Shown here one piece after another: positions 16,163 through 24,409 of a stretch of DNA of 64,000 nucleotides; positions within the stretch are counted from its first letter, which is position 1; each line of letters starts with the position of its first letter. Source of the stretch: an uncultured Lachnospiraceae bacterium (lineage in GTDB: Bacteria > Bacillota > Clostridia > Lachnospirales > Lachnospiraceae). The position numbers and the translations under genes were made by a program. The stretch spans positions 124,001 through 188,000 of the forward strand of contig CANRNJ010000002.1 of the NCBI GenBank assembly GCA_947631955.1, in the 5' to 3' direction. The notes under the pieces were generated by a model that made no database searches, was not told the origin of the DNA, and worked only from the letters and a program-made list of their open reading frames with translations.

Positions 16163-17842
16163 TTATTTTTCTCCAAGCCCCATCCTGTTTACCGCCGAGA
16201 AGATCGCCCGCACAGAGGCCCTCGTGATATTGGAGCTTACGCCGACGCCGTAAGTGACCCGTCCGCTCTCCACATCCAGCAGATGGATATAAGCCGCCGC
16301 CTGTGAATTGGAACCGCTCTGCAATGCGTGCTCCTCATAGTCAAGGATCTTAATATCAATGTCCAGTTCTTCCTGAAGTCCGCGTTTTGCGGCGTCAATA
16401 GGGCCGTTTCCGACCGCTTCAAAGGTTTTCTCCACTCCGTGGTCCGTATACAGGATCGTGACTTTGGTATCAAACTCGGACTTGATCTCTCCGCTCAGAT
16501 CGTCCACGCGCAGTTTCCGGAAATGGATCGGTTCCTTTTGATCCAGATACTCCCCGCGGAATTGATCCATGATCTGATCAGGCGATACCTCTCCCTGCTG
16601 CTCGGATATCTTCTGAATGACATTGGCAAATTCCTTGTGCATACCTTTCGGCAGCTTGAAGCCGAAATAGGTATCCATGATAAACGCCACGCCGCCTTTG
16701 CCGGACTGGGAATTGATGCGCACGATCGGTTCATACTCCCTGCCGATATCGGACGGATCGATGGGAAGATACGGCACCTGCCATATCTCGCTGCCCCTCT
16801 CTTTCATCGCCTTGACGCCCTTGTTGATCGCATCCTGATGGGATCCGGAAAAAGCGGTGAACACCAGTTTCCCCGCGTAAGGATGTCTGGGATGGATCGG
16901 TATCTTGCAGCATCTCTCATATATTTCAATGCTCTCGTTGATATGCTCTATGGCAAGCTTCGGATCGATCCCCTGTGAAAACATGTTATAAGCAAGGTTC
17001 ATAATATCCACGTTGCCGGTCCTCTCTCCGTTGCCGAACAAAGTGCCCTCCACACGATCCGCGCCTGCAAGCATGGCAAGTTCCGCGCTGGCGACGCCCG
17101 TTCCCCGGTCGTTGTGGGGGTGTACGCTTAAGATGATGCTTTCACGATCCTTAAAATGTTTATTCATCCATTCAATCTGGTCGGCATACACATTCGGGGT
17201 ATTCATCTCCACGGTAGACGGCAGATTGATGATGATCGGGTTTTCCTTCGTGGGACCCCACTCTTCCTGAACCGCCGTGCAGATCTCCAATGCAAAATCA
17301 AGTTCCGTGCCTGTAAAACTCTCCGGAGAATACTCCAAGATGATCCTGCCGGGGAAATCCGCCGCACGCTTCTTCACCATCCGGGTCGCCTCCACCGCGA
17401 TGTTGACGATCTGCTCCCTGTTCATGTGGAACACCACATCCCGCTGCAGCGTGGACGTGGAATTATAGATATGCACGATCGCCTGCTTACATCCTTTGAT
17501 CGACTCAAATGTCCTGTCCACCAGTTCCTCGCGGCACTGTGTCAGCACCTGCACAATCACGTCGTCCGGGATCATCCGGCGGTCAATAAGCTGCCGCAGG
17601 AAATCGAATTCGATCTGGCTTGCCGCAGGAAAGCCCACTTCGATTTCCTTAAATCCGAGTTTCACCAGATAATTGAAAAATTCTATCTTCTCCGATACGA
17701 CCATAGGATCGATCAGCGCCTGATTGCCGTCGCGAAGATCCACGCTGCACCATATGGGCGCCTTCTCGATCTCTTTGTTCGGCCACTCTCTCTCCGGATA
17801 ATCCACCACCGGATTTTTACTATAATGCTTGTAGTTTAACAT
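16163..17842 (-). CDS. leuA: 2-isopropylmalate synthase (long, type 2 form)
   Basis: 559 residues. The TIM-barrel start IWCSVDLRDGNQALIDPM carries the metal-binding Asp; HPHNDRGTGVASAELA and GTLFGNGERTGNVD are the other active-site motifs. The C-terminal ~150 residues form the leucine-binding regulatory domain. It condenses acetyl-CoA with 2-oxoisovalerate, the first step of leucine synthesis. No other leu genes are adjacent. Ribosome site GGAGGG 6 nt before ATG. The short leader leaves no room for a T-box, so leucine control is presumably by feedback. Confidence 0.95.
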   Translation of the reverse strand: MLNYKHYSKNPVVDYPEREWPNKEIEKAPIWCSVDLRDGNQALIDPMVVSEKIEFFNYLVKLGFKEIEVGFPAASQIEFDFLRQLIDRRMIPDDVIVQVLTQCREELVDRTFESIKGCKQAIVHIYNSTSTLQRDVVFHMNREQIVNIAVEATRMVKKRAADFPGRIILEYSPESFTGTELDFALEICTAVQEEWGPTKENPIIINLPSTVEMNTPNVYADQIEWMNKHFKDRESIILSVHPHNDRGTGVASAELAMLAGADRVEGTLFGNGERTGNVDIMNLAYNMFSQGIDPKLAIEHINESIEIYERCCKIPIHPRHPYAGKLVFTAFSGSHQDAINKGVKAMKERGSEIWQVPYLPIDPSDIGREYEPIVRINSQSGKGGVAFIMDTYFGFKLPKGMHKEFANVIQKISEQQGEVSPDQIMDQFRGEYLDQKEPIHFRKLRVDDLSGEIKSEFDTKVTILYTDHGVEKTFEAVGNGPIDAAKRGLQEELDIDIKILDYEEHALQSGSNSQAAAYIHLLDVESGRVTYGVGVSSNITRASVRAIFSAVNRMGLGEK

Positions 17843-17900
17843 TGTTTTCCCTCCACTTCCACTTCATGATCGGTCTGTATATCCCTTCCATACGGATCAC

Positions 17901-17930
17901 ATTATATTAAAAAAAGCCCGCTGCTTACAA
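17901..17930 (-). promoter_or_regulatory. leuA promoter embedded in the ptsH terminator
   Basis: Minus-strand -35 TTGTAA (17925-17930) lies in the terminator loop; after an 18-nt spacer comes -10 TATAAT (17901-17906). Confidence 0.65.
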
Positions 17931-17936
17931 CGGGCT
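17908..17936 (-). terminator. Terminator of ptsH
   Basis: Stem AGCCCG/CGGGCT (17915-17920 with 17931-17936) followed by T7 on the minus strand. Confidence 0.8.
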
Positions 17937-17949
17937 AAAACAGATAACA

Positions 17950-18213
17950 TTATTCGCCGAGTCCGCTTTCGATCGCGTTGACTAACGCTTTCAATGCCTC
18001 TTCTTCATCTTCGCCATCACATACGAACTCGATCTCGTCGCCGCATTTGACACATGCCCCAAGCACACTCAACACGCTCTTGGCATTAGCTGTATTATCC
18101 CGAAATGTAAAAGTTATCAAAGATTTAAACTGCATTGCTTCCTTACATAGGATACCTGCAGGTCTTAGATGCAGCCCGGTCGGGTTCTTGATGACTACCT
18201 TTTGGCTTACCAT
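17950..18213 (-). CDS. ptsH: HPr phosphocarrier protein
   Basis: 87 residues. GLHLRPAG holds the His phosphorylated by enzyme I, and NAKSVLSVLG holds the Ser phosphorylated by HPr kinase in Gram-positive carbon catabolite control. Both sites are present, so it is a full HPr rather than a Crh-type protein. It has its own promoter and terminator. A second, His-less HPr-like gene lies at 55992. Confidence 0.95.
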   Translation of the reverse strand: MVSQKVVIKNPTGLHLRPAGILCKEAMQFKSLITFTFRDNTANAKSVLSVLGACVKCGDEIEFVCDGEDEEEALKALVNAIESGLGE

Positions 18214-18274
18214 ACCCTCATTCCTCCACTTTATGTTCTGACTGTTTGCAACCCCCGCCCACAGTCCAAAACAT

Positions 18275-18303
18275 ACTATATCATTTTTTTATGCATATCA
18301 CAA
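18275..18303 (-). promoter_or_regulatory. Promoter of ptsH
   Basis: Minus-strand -35 TTGTGA (18298-18303), 17-nt spacer, -10 TATAGT (18275-18280). It begins just after the glmM stop codon. Confidence 0.65.
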
Positions 18304-18306
18304 GAG

Positions 18307-19656
18307 TTATAACATAATATTCTGTATCAGTTCAGCTAATTTCTTGGCCTCCGTTTCGATCATGCGCTGATCTTTTCCCTCGATCATGACACGCACGAGA
18401 GGTTCCGTTCCCGAAGGACGGATCAGTACGCGCCCCTCTCCCGCAAATTTTTCATTCAAAGCCGCGATCGCTTCCGCGATCTCCGGATAATCCATATATT
18501 TTTCTTTCTTATGGTTGGGCACTTTTGCATTTACAAGAGCCTGCGGCATTACTTCCATGATGGTCTTCAGTTCCGAAAGCGGCCTGCCCGTTTCAACCAT
18601 TACCTGAAGAAGATGAAGGGCGCTCAAAAGCCCGTCGCCGGTCGTATTTTCGTCTAAGAAAATAACATGGCCGGACTGCTCGCCTCCCAGACTCGCGTTT
18701 ATCTCTCTCATGCGCTCCAGAACATACCGGTCCCCGACCTTGGTCTGCTCTATGTTGATCCCGTTTTCTTCGCCCATCAGGAAGAAGCCCAGATTGCTCA
18801 TGACCGTCGCCACAATGGTATCCCCTTTAAGCTGCCCGTTCCGCTTCATGTGATTGCCCACAAGAGCCATGATCTGATCTCCGTCTACGATATTTCCCAG
18901 CTCGTCGACCGCCAGAAGCCTGTCGGCATCCCCGTCAAAAGCAAGCCCCACGTTGGCCTTCTCATAAACGACTCGTGCCTGCAGTTCTTCCATATGCGTG
19001 GAACCGCAGTTCGCATTGATATTCGTACCGTCCGGATTATTGTGGATCGCAACGACTTCCGCTCCCAGTTCTTTCATCGTTTCAACGGATGTATAATATG
19101 CGGCGCCCTCCGCGCAGTCCAACACAATCTTAAGGCCGCGCAGATCTACGTTGACCGCTTTCATTGCATGGTTGATGTACTCCTCCCGCGCGTCCGTCCG
19201 GTATTTGATCTTGCCGACGCCCGCGCCTGTAGGAAAGGTAACGCCCTGCATACCGCTCTTGATCAGCGCTTCTATCTCGTCTTCCAAGGAATCCGGAAGT
19301 TTATACCCGTCACCGTCAAAGAATTTGATCCCGTTAAACTCCACCGAATTGTGGGACGCGGAGATCACGACCCCGGCATCCACCTTGTATTTACGTGTAA
19401 GATACGCCACCGCCGGAGTGGGAACGATCCCCACATAAACCGCATTGGCACCCACCGAACAGGCTCCCGCCATCAAAGCGTTGGCCAGCATATCGCCCGA
19501 TATCCTCGTATCGCATCCTACCATAATCGTCGGCTTATGCTCGTTCTCTCTGCTGAGAACATACGCTCCCGCCTGCCCTAACTGCATCGCCAGCTGCGGT
19601 GTGAGTTCTTCATTTGCCACGCCGCGCACGCCGTCCGTACCGAATAATCTGCTCAT
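18307..19656 (-). CDS. glmM: Phosphoglucosamine mutase
   Basis: 449 residues. FGTDGVRGVAN at the start, catalytic phosphoserine loop ISASHNSVEFNGIKFF, metal loop DGDADRLLAVD, sugar-binding GGEQSGH and phosphate-binding RPSGTEPLVRVM. It converts glucosamine-6-P to glucosamine-1-P for UDP-GlcNAc and peptidoglycan. Last gene of the conserved cdaA-cdaR-glmM cluster; in other Firmicutes GlmM binds and inhibits CdaA, linking wall precursor supply to c-di-AMP. Confidence 0.97.
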   Translation of the reverse strand: MSRLFGTDGVRGVANEELTPQLAMQLGQAGAYVLSRENEHKPTIMVGCDTRISGDMLANALMAGACSVGANAVYVGIVPTPAVAYLTRKYKVDAGVVISASHNSVEFNGIKFFDGDGYKLPDSLEDEIEALIKSGMQGVTFPTGAGVGKIKYRTDAREEYINHAMKAVNVDLRGLKIVLDCAEGAAYYTSVETMKELGAEVVAIHNNPDGTNINANCGSTHMEELQARVVYEKANVGLAFDGDADRLLAVDELGNIVDGDQIMALVGNHMKRNGQLKGDTIVATVMSNLGFFLMGEENGINIEQTKVGDRYVLERMREINASLGGEQSGHVIFLDENTTGDGLLSALHLLQVMVETGRPLSELKTIMEVMPQALVNAKVPNHKKEKYMDYPEIAEAIAALNEKFAGEGRVLIRPSGTEPLVRVMIEGKDQRMIETEAKKLAELIQNIML

Positions 19657-19687
19657 AATATTGTCTGTCCTTCCCTGTTTACCATAT

Positions 19688-20968
19688 TTACTGCGCTTCT
19701 GTGATGTTTACCTGCACTTCTGCCTTCTCCCACGTTACAGTGGAACCCTCCGGTATACCCACAGACACTGGTATCGTATATGAACCGCTCTCCGGCGTTT
19801 CCATCCCCTGATCCAACAGCCATGCCCCTACGTCTACGCTTACTTCCAGCGTAGTCGTATTGATCTCCTGAAGACCGTCGGACAGACCCACGAGCGTGAT
19901 AAGGCAGTTGTCGCCCGGCTCCTCAAATTCGGCCTTAAATCCCGCCGGAACGCCGACGATCCGGATATCGCTAAGCCTCTTTGCAAAGGTCCGCCGCATC
20001 TCTTGGCCTACATGCGCCGTAATGTTGATCTTGCCTCCGAAATCTTCTTCCGCCAGAATGATCCCTTCCGGCAGGTAATCGTTAAGGTCAACCAGAGTAG
20101 TCACATCGTCCGTGGCTCCGGTCACGTCAAGCACATCCTCCGGGATCTCTATGGCGTCGATCTGCTGCAGCGCGGAGGATCTCCCGGCTATCATAACGCT
20201 GCTTCTGGTGCTCTCGGTTTCGCCCGTCAGCCGATAACCTTCGGCAGGCGTACCCGAAACGGTATAGTTGATCGGTACGGTCTTCTGCTCCAAAATCTCG
20301 ATATAGACGCGTACCTTGCTGATGCTCTTTTCAAGACCGCTCGATTTGATCTCCTTATTCTCCGCATCATACAGGCGGATATCCGTATCCGTTCCGATAT
20401 TGCCTGAGAAACCGGCCACATCTACTTCCGCCTGCGCCTTGGCGATCTGGGTTATAACGGATTCTGGTCCGGATATCCTGACCAGATTCTGCTCTGTCGT
20501 AACCGTGCCCAGCATATAGCCTTCTTTGACCTCTCCCGTAACGCTTGCCCGTATCGGAAAAGATCTTGTCACCTTGTTTTCAATATTTAATTTTACGCTG
20601 TCGATATTTCCCTTGATACTCTCCAGTTTATCATTGTACTTATTGATGGAGAGTTTGATCGGAATGGTATCTAAACTGGTCAGATCCTGCATATCCGCCA
20701 CCGCGACGATATTGTTCTTATCAAGGGTGGCGATAACGGAACGCGGCGCGTAGACAACGACCGTATCGATCACGCCCGTACCATCCAGCACTTCATAGAT
20801 CTGCCCTCTGTCCGTGATCAATTCGGTATTCTTGATCGTGACCGGCACATCGGTGGCGCGAAACGAATCGACCGGGTCGTTGATGTTTGTGACAACGATC
20901 CAGAGCACGGCGGCAAACAAAAAAGATACCAGTTTAAGTCCCCAGTTTTTGGTGATCTTATTTTTCAT
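19688..20968 (-). CDS. cdaR: CdaR/YbbR-domain regulator of diadenylate cyclase
   Basis: 426 residues: one N-terminal membrane anchor (about 9-27, LKLVSFLFAAVLWIVVTNIND), then a long extracytoplasmic part made of repeated YbbR domains, each with a VPI/VPV-type strand and a Val-rich ending. Length fits four YbbR repeats. It binds CdaA at the membrane and modulates its activity. The start overlaps the end of cdaA by 11 nt, implying tight coupling. Not to be confused with the sugar-diacid regulator also named CdaR. Confidence 0.93.
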   Translation of the reverse strand: MKNKITKNWGLKLVSFLFAAVLWIVVTNINDPVDSFRATDVPVTIKNTELITDRGQIYEVLDGTGVIDTVVVYAPRSVIATLDKNNIVAVADMQDLTSLDTIPIKLSINKYNDKLESIKGNIDSVKLNIENKVTRSFPIRASVTGEVKEGYMLGTVTTEQNLVRISGPESVITQIAKAQAEVDVAGFSGNIGTDTDIRLYDAENKEIKSSGLEKSISKVRVYIEILEQKTVPINYTVSGTPAEGYRLTGETESTRSSVMIAGRSSALQQIDAIEIPEDVLDVTGATDDVTTLVDLNDYLPEGIILAEEDFGGKINITAHVGQEMRRTFAKRLSDIRIVGVPAGFKAEFEEPGDNCLITLVGLSDGLQEINTTTLEVSVDVGAWLLDQGMETPESGSYTIPVSVGIPEGSTVTWEKAEVQVNITEAQ

Positions 20969-21827
20969 TTCTGGACCTGCCTTTCCACAACTTCCGTTTC
21001 TTTTCTTCGACGGGTTTGTTCTGAATATCCGACAGTCTTGCCCTTAATCTTTCGGCATCCAGACCTCTGTCCAGCTGCCCGTTGTATGCGACGCTGATCT
21101 TTCCGGTCTGCTCGGACACGATCACCGTCATAGAATCGGTCACTTCGGAGATGCCGACACCGGCCCTGTGCCTTGTCCCCAGTTCCTTGCTGAGCGCCAT
21201 ATTATAGGACAGGGGCAGATAACAGGTCGCCGAAACGATGCGGTTGCCCCTTACGATCACGGCGCCGTCATGCAGCGGCGTATTATGCTCAAATATATTG
21301 ATCAGGAGCTGGCTCGATACGATACCGTCCACATCGATCCCGGTTCTCTCATATTCGCTTAAAGACTGCTCTTTCTCGATCACGATCAAAGCGCCTGTCT
21401 TCACTTTGCCCATCTCCACAGACGCCTTAACGATCTCGTTGAGCGTCCTGTCCGAAAAACGCCCCTCGTCCGATTTACCGGCGTCAAACGGAAGGATCGA
21501 GGAAAACAGATTTTTCCGCCCCAGTTCCTCCATCGCCTTACGGAGCTCAGGCTGCAGCATGACGACCATGGCGATCGCCGCGATGCTGAATACGTTCTTT
21601 ACGATCCACAGGATCGTGTTCATCCTGAAAACGGCGGCGATCAGAATGAAGACCGCAACCACCGTCACACCCTTTAAGAGCGCCCACGCACGGGTATTTT
21701 TGATCCAGACCAGAATATGGTACGCAAGAAAAGTCAGGATGATGATCTCAACGACATCGGTCCAATGAACGGTAGGCATATGCAATTTTGAAAAATAGGA
21801 TGCGATAAAATTATTCACTTGCTGCAT
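20958..21827 (-). CDS. cdaA: Diadenylate cyclase CdaA
   Basis: 289 residues: three N-terminal membrane helices (about 20-90) and a DAC domain with the two catalytic motifs DGA (LHDGAVIVRGN) and RHR (GTRHRAGVG). It makes c-di-AMP from two ATP. The ATG at 21827 has GGAGGTG 9 nt upstream; a GTG 12 nt earlier overlaps that ribosome site. It stands before cdaR and glmM as in Bacillus, Listeria and Staphylococcus. Confidence 0.97.
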   Translation of the reverse strand: MQQVNNFIASYFSKLHMPTVHWTDVVEIIILTFLAYHILVWIKNTRAWALLKGVTVVAVFILIAAVFRMNTILWIVKNVFSIAAIAMVVMLQPELRKAMEELGRKNLFSSILPFDAGKSDEGRFSDRTLNEIVKASVEMGKVKTGALIVIEKEQSLSEYERTGIDVDGIVSSQLLINIFEHNTPLHDGAVIVRGNRIVSATCYLPLSYNMALSKELGTRHRAGVGISEVTDSMTVIVSEQTGKISVAYNGQLDRGLDAERLRARLSDIQNKPVEEKKRKLWKGRSRNEK

Positions 21828-21861
21828 ATACCCGCACACCTCCCGAACATGCCCGCAGCGA

Positions 21862-22824
21862 TCACCTTCTGGTCTTCTGCACCGGTTTCGCTTTCTGGCT
21901 GTTGATCTTCTTTACCTTCTTATGAGGCTGCGCCACAACGACCTTCGGCACCGCCTTCACATAATAATAATATTCGTCGTCCTCAAACTGGACTTTTTCC
22001 GTCCTGCTGTAGTCTACGTTAAACACAAAAAACTGCAGGACGATCACCAGAAGAAAGGCAATGATATTGCCAAATATCACGTTGAACAGCGCGACGTTGG
22101 TATCAAACATCAGATCTCCTACCAACAGGACCATAATGTCTACCACAACTCCCGCCACCATGGCGATCGTCCATGCATAATCGATGCTCAGCCGCCGGAT
22201 CAGATAGACCATGACGACCGTAATGGCAAACGCGGCGATCGTAACCACCATTTCTTTGTTGTTGAGTATACCGTCAATGATGAACCGGAATTTCGCGGCC
22301 ATCTCCTCGTCGGCCATTGCCGCGATCACGGATACATTCTGAGATACATAATATATCATATAATATGCGGCGGCGCCGCAGGCGACCGATACCGCGGACG
22401 CCGGTGTACCGATAAGCCCCATGGCAAGCGGGATCACATACGGTATCTTAAGGATAAAACAGACCGGCAGCAGCACAACCACCAGCGTATCTTTCGGCGA
22501 AAACCGAAGATACAGCAAAAACATAAGCAGGAATCCCGCTCCCACGACTACGGCACACTCCAGACTGAAAGAATAAAGATGGAGCAGGATGAACAGCGCC
22601 GACATTACCACGATAAAATTCATCGGCATAAAAGAGCACATCAGCGCCGCCACCAGTACGACCGTCATCTTATCTATGCTTTCCATGTATCCGACACGGG
22701 AATTGATGAGCAGCAGCGAAACAAATGCCAGCACGAACTTTAAAAGCGGCGTAATATACACTTCATATCTACTGTATAAATTCATTAATATCTGCTTGGC
22801 AACAAGTAAGGTAGTCATATTCAT
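21862..22824 (-). CDS. Unknown polytopic membrane protein upstream of cdaA
   Basis: 320 residues with about eight or nine hydrophobic helices from residue 22 to 270, then a basic cytoplasmic-looking tail (HKKVKKINSQKAKP). I do not recognise the family. AAGGA lies 4 nt before the ATG at 22824; a second ATG two codons later is equally possible. It sits between the 128-residue protein and cdaA with gaps of 31-34 nt, so it is probably co-transcribed with the c-di-AMP genes. Small-residue-rich helices suggest a transporter or a polytopic partner of a membrane enzyme. Confidence 0.75.
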   Translation of the reverse strand: MNMTTLLVAKQILMNLYSRYEVYITPLLKFVLAFVSLLLINSRVGYMESIDKMTVVLVAALMCSFMPMNFIVVMSALFILLHLYSFSLECAVVVGAGFLLMFLLYLRFSPKDTLVVVLLPVCFILKIPYVIPLAMGLIGTPASAVSVACGAAAYYMIYYVSQNVSVIAAMADEEMAAKFRFIIDGILNNKEMVVTIAAFAITVVMVYLIRRLSIDYAWTIAMVAGVVVDIMVLLVGDLMFDTNVALFNVIFGNIIAFLLVIVLQFFVFNVDYSRTEKVQFEDDEYYYYVKAVPKVVVAQPHKKVKKINSQKAKPVQKTRR

Positions 22825-22855
22825 CCTTTCCTTTTTGCATGCGCCGCCGCATGTC

Positions 22856-23242
22856 CTAATGTCTATACATATCCGCGAGTCTGCGCAGGTTCATGTGATA
22901 AACCCTAAGACTTTTGACTGCCGCATTGTAACGCACTGTATATACTATATAGGATATGACGGCATATATTCCTACCATCCACAAATAAAAGGTCAGAACG
23001 CTTTTTGCAAATTCCAACAGATCCATCTTATAAATGTCCGTCATAAACGTTTCAAAATTATAAAAAATATACATACCAAATACCACTACAAATGCAATGG
23101 TCGCACTTATAATGGACTTCAATACCTGCCATCCTATATAATCACTCCGAAAATAATTTCCTATCGCAGCATTTTTCTTTCCCTCATGCTCTTCATAGGA
23201 CGCCATCTTCGTCATCAGGATTATTCTTTTTTCATTTAACAT
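22856..23242 (-). CDS. Unknown two-helix membrane protein
   Basis: 128 residues. A charged N-terminus (KMASYEEHEGKKNAAIGNYF) is followed by two membrane helices (about 41-61 and 83-104) and a basic C-terminus. No family recognised. GGAG lies 6 nt before the ATG. It is 9 nt after yvyF and 31 nt before the next membrane gene, so it belongs to the same run leading to cdaA. It may form a complex with its neighbour; this is inference. Confidence 0.7.
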   Translation of the reverse strand: MLNEKRIILMTKMASYEEHEGKKNAAIGNYFRSDYIGWQVLKSIISATIAFVVVFGMYIFYNFETFMTDIYKMDLLEFAKSVLTFYLWMVGIYAVISYIVYTVRYNAAVKSLRVYHMNLRRLADMYRH

Positions 23243-23251
23243 ACGGATCTC

Positions 23252-23659
23252 CTAACCGAGAAAACGCATCTTCGGATTATCACGCTGTTCTTTCTTGGGC
23301 TCATGCTTTACCGGCTGCGGACGATGTATGCTTTCATTCAGCTGATTTGCCATGTTGTTCTTGCATTTCTCACAGAAACGCCCGCTGTTGATCGACGCGC
23401 CGCACTTTTCACAGAAAAGCGTGATGCCCGATCCTTCCGCCAACTGCAGACGCTCGTCCTGAAGCCATGCCTGTATCTGTGTCTGCGACACATCGCACGC
23501 TTCCGCCACCTCCGGAATGGTCGCATGCACATTGTTACGAATATATTCTTTTACCTCCTGAAATTTGGCTTCCAGAGCTTCTCTGCAGGCCATACAGATC
23601 GGAGGCCCCGATACATAATTGAATAATTTACCGCACTTTCTGCAATTCCTCGCGTTCAT
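23252..23659 (-). CDS. yvyF: YvyF-like flagellar-region zinc-finger protein
   Basis: 135 residues. N-terminal zinc finger (NCRKCGKLFNYVSGPPICMACRE), a central HTH-like region (VHATIPEVAEACDVSQTQIQAWLQDERLQ), and a second CEKCG...CEKCK finger. This matches the TIGR03826/YvyF pattern of flagellar-operon proteins. In B. subtilis yvyF follows comFC, and here it follows comF by 27 nt, supporting the call. The role is regulatory but poorly defined. Ribosome site AGGAGG. Confidence 0.85.
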   Translation of the reverse strand: MNARNCRKCGKLFNYVSGPPICMACREALEAKFQEVKEYIRNNVHATIPEVAEACDVSQTQIQAWLQDERLQLAEGSGITLFCEKCGASINSGRFCEKCKNNMANQLNESIHRPQPVKHEPKKEQRDNPKMRFLG

Positions 23660-23686
23660 GACAATTCCTCCTTGTAATTCTAATGA

Positions 23687-24409
23687 TCATATTCCTCTTC
23701 CGATTGCAAGCGTTACGAAATAGACATGCCTGATCCCGGCCCTGCGCAGTTCGTAACTCATCGCGTCAATGGTGCTGCCTGTCGTATAGATGTCATCGAT
23801 AATTACAATCGTATCTAATTTTACATCATTACGACAGATTTTGAAAGCCCTTTTCAAATTATTTTGCCTGTCTGACACAGATAAATTTTTCATGGGAACA
23901 GTCTTCCGCACCCTTGCGATCAGATTCGGGTCCACCGGAATGTGCATGATATTCCCAAGTTCTCTCGCCAGCACCTCCGCCTGATTGTATCCCCGCGTGC
24001 GTTTTTTGGACGCATGCACCGGCACGGGGATCAATGCGTCCGGCCTGCGCTGACCGATCCATCCTCCCAGCCGTTCGTACATACAGCGGGCATAATACGC
24101 GGCATACTCCTGCCGCCCTTTATATTTGAACCGGTAAAGCGATCCCGCCAGACTTTTATAGGCAAAAACGGACCGCCCGGAATCGAACAGGTGCCTGCGC
24201 CGCCGACAGTCGCCGCAGTATTCCTCCTCTTCATCTTCCAGTTCTTTGCCGCACTTCATGCATACGGGCTCCTTGATGTAGATCGGTTTTTCTCTGCATG
24301 TATCACACACCAGACTTCCAAAGGGCCTGACCGCCCTGTCACAGATGGGACATCTCCGCGGATAGAGAAGATCCGTAAGCGTCCCCAGAAATGTTTTTAT
24401 AATATGCAT
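23687..24409 (-). CDS. comF: ComF family protein (phosphoribosyltransferase-like)
   Basis: 240 residues. N-terminal zinc-finger cysteines (CPICDRAV, VCDTC, CMKCGKEL, YCGDC) and a C-terminal PRT-like domain with PRPP-loop motif VIIDDIYTTGST and KKRTRGYNQAEVLA. ComFC homologues act in DNA uptake. The ATG overlaps the recD2 stop (TGATG) with GGAG 5 nt upstream, so translation is coupled. No comFA helicase is next to it; RecD2 takes that position. Confidence 0.92.
   Translation of the reverse strand: MHIIKTFLGTLTDLLYPRRCPICDRAVRPFGSLVCDTCREKPIYIKEPVCMKCGKELEDEEEEYCGDCRRRRHLFDSGRSVFAYKSLAGSLYRFKYKGRQEYAAYYARCMYERLGGWIGQRRPDALIPVPVHASKKRTRGYNQAEVLARELGNIMHIPVDPNLIARVRKTVPMKNLSVSDRQNNLKRAFKICRNDVKLDTIVIIDDIYTTGSTIDAMSYELRRAGIRHVYFVTLAIGRGI

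Noticed and set aside
17843..17949. T-box leader of leuA
   Set aside because: The leader after the promoter is only about 50 nt, with no T-box sequence or antiterminator.
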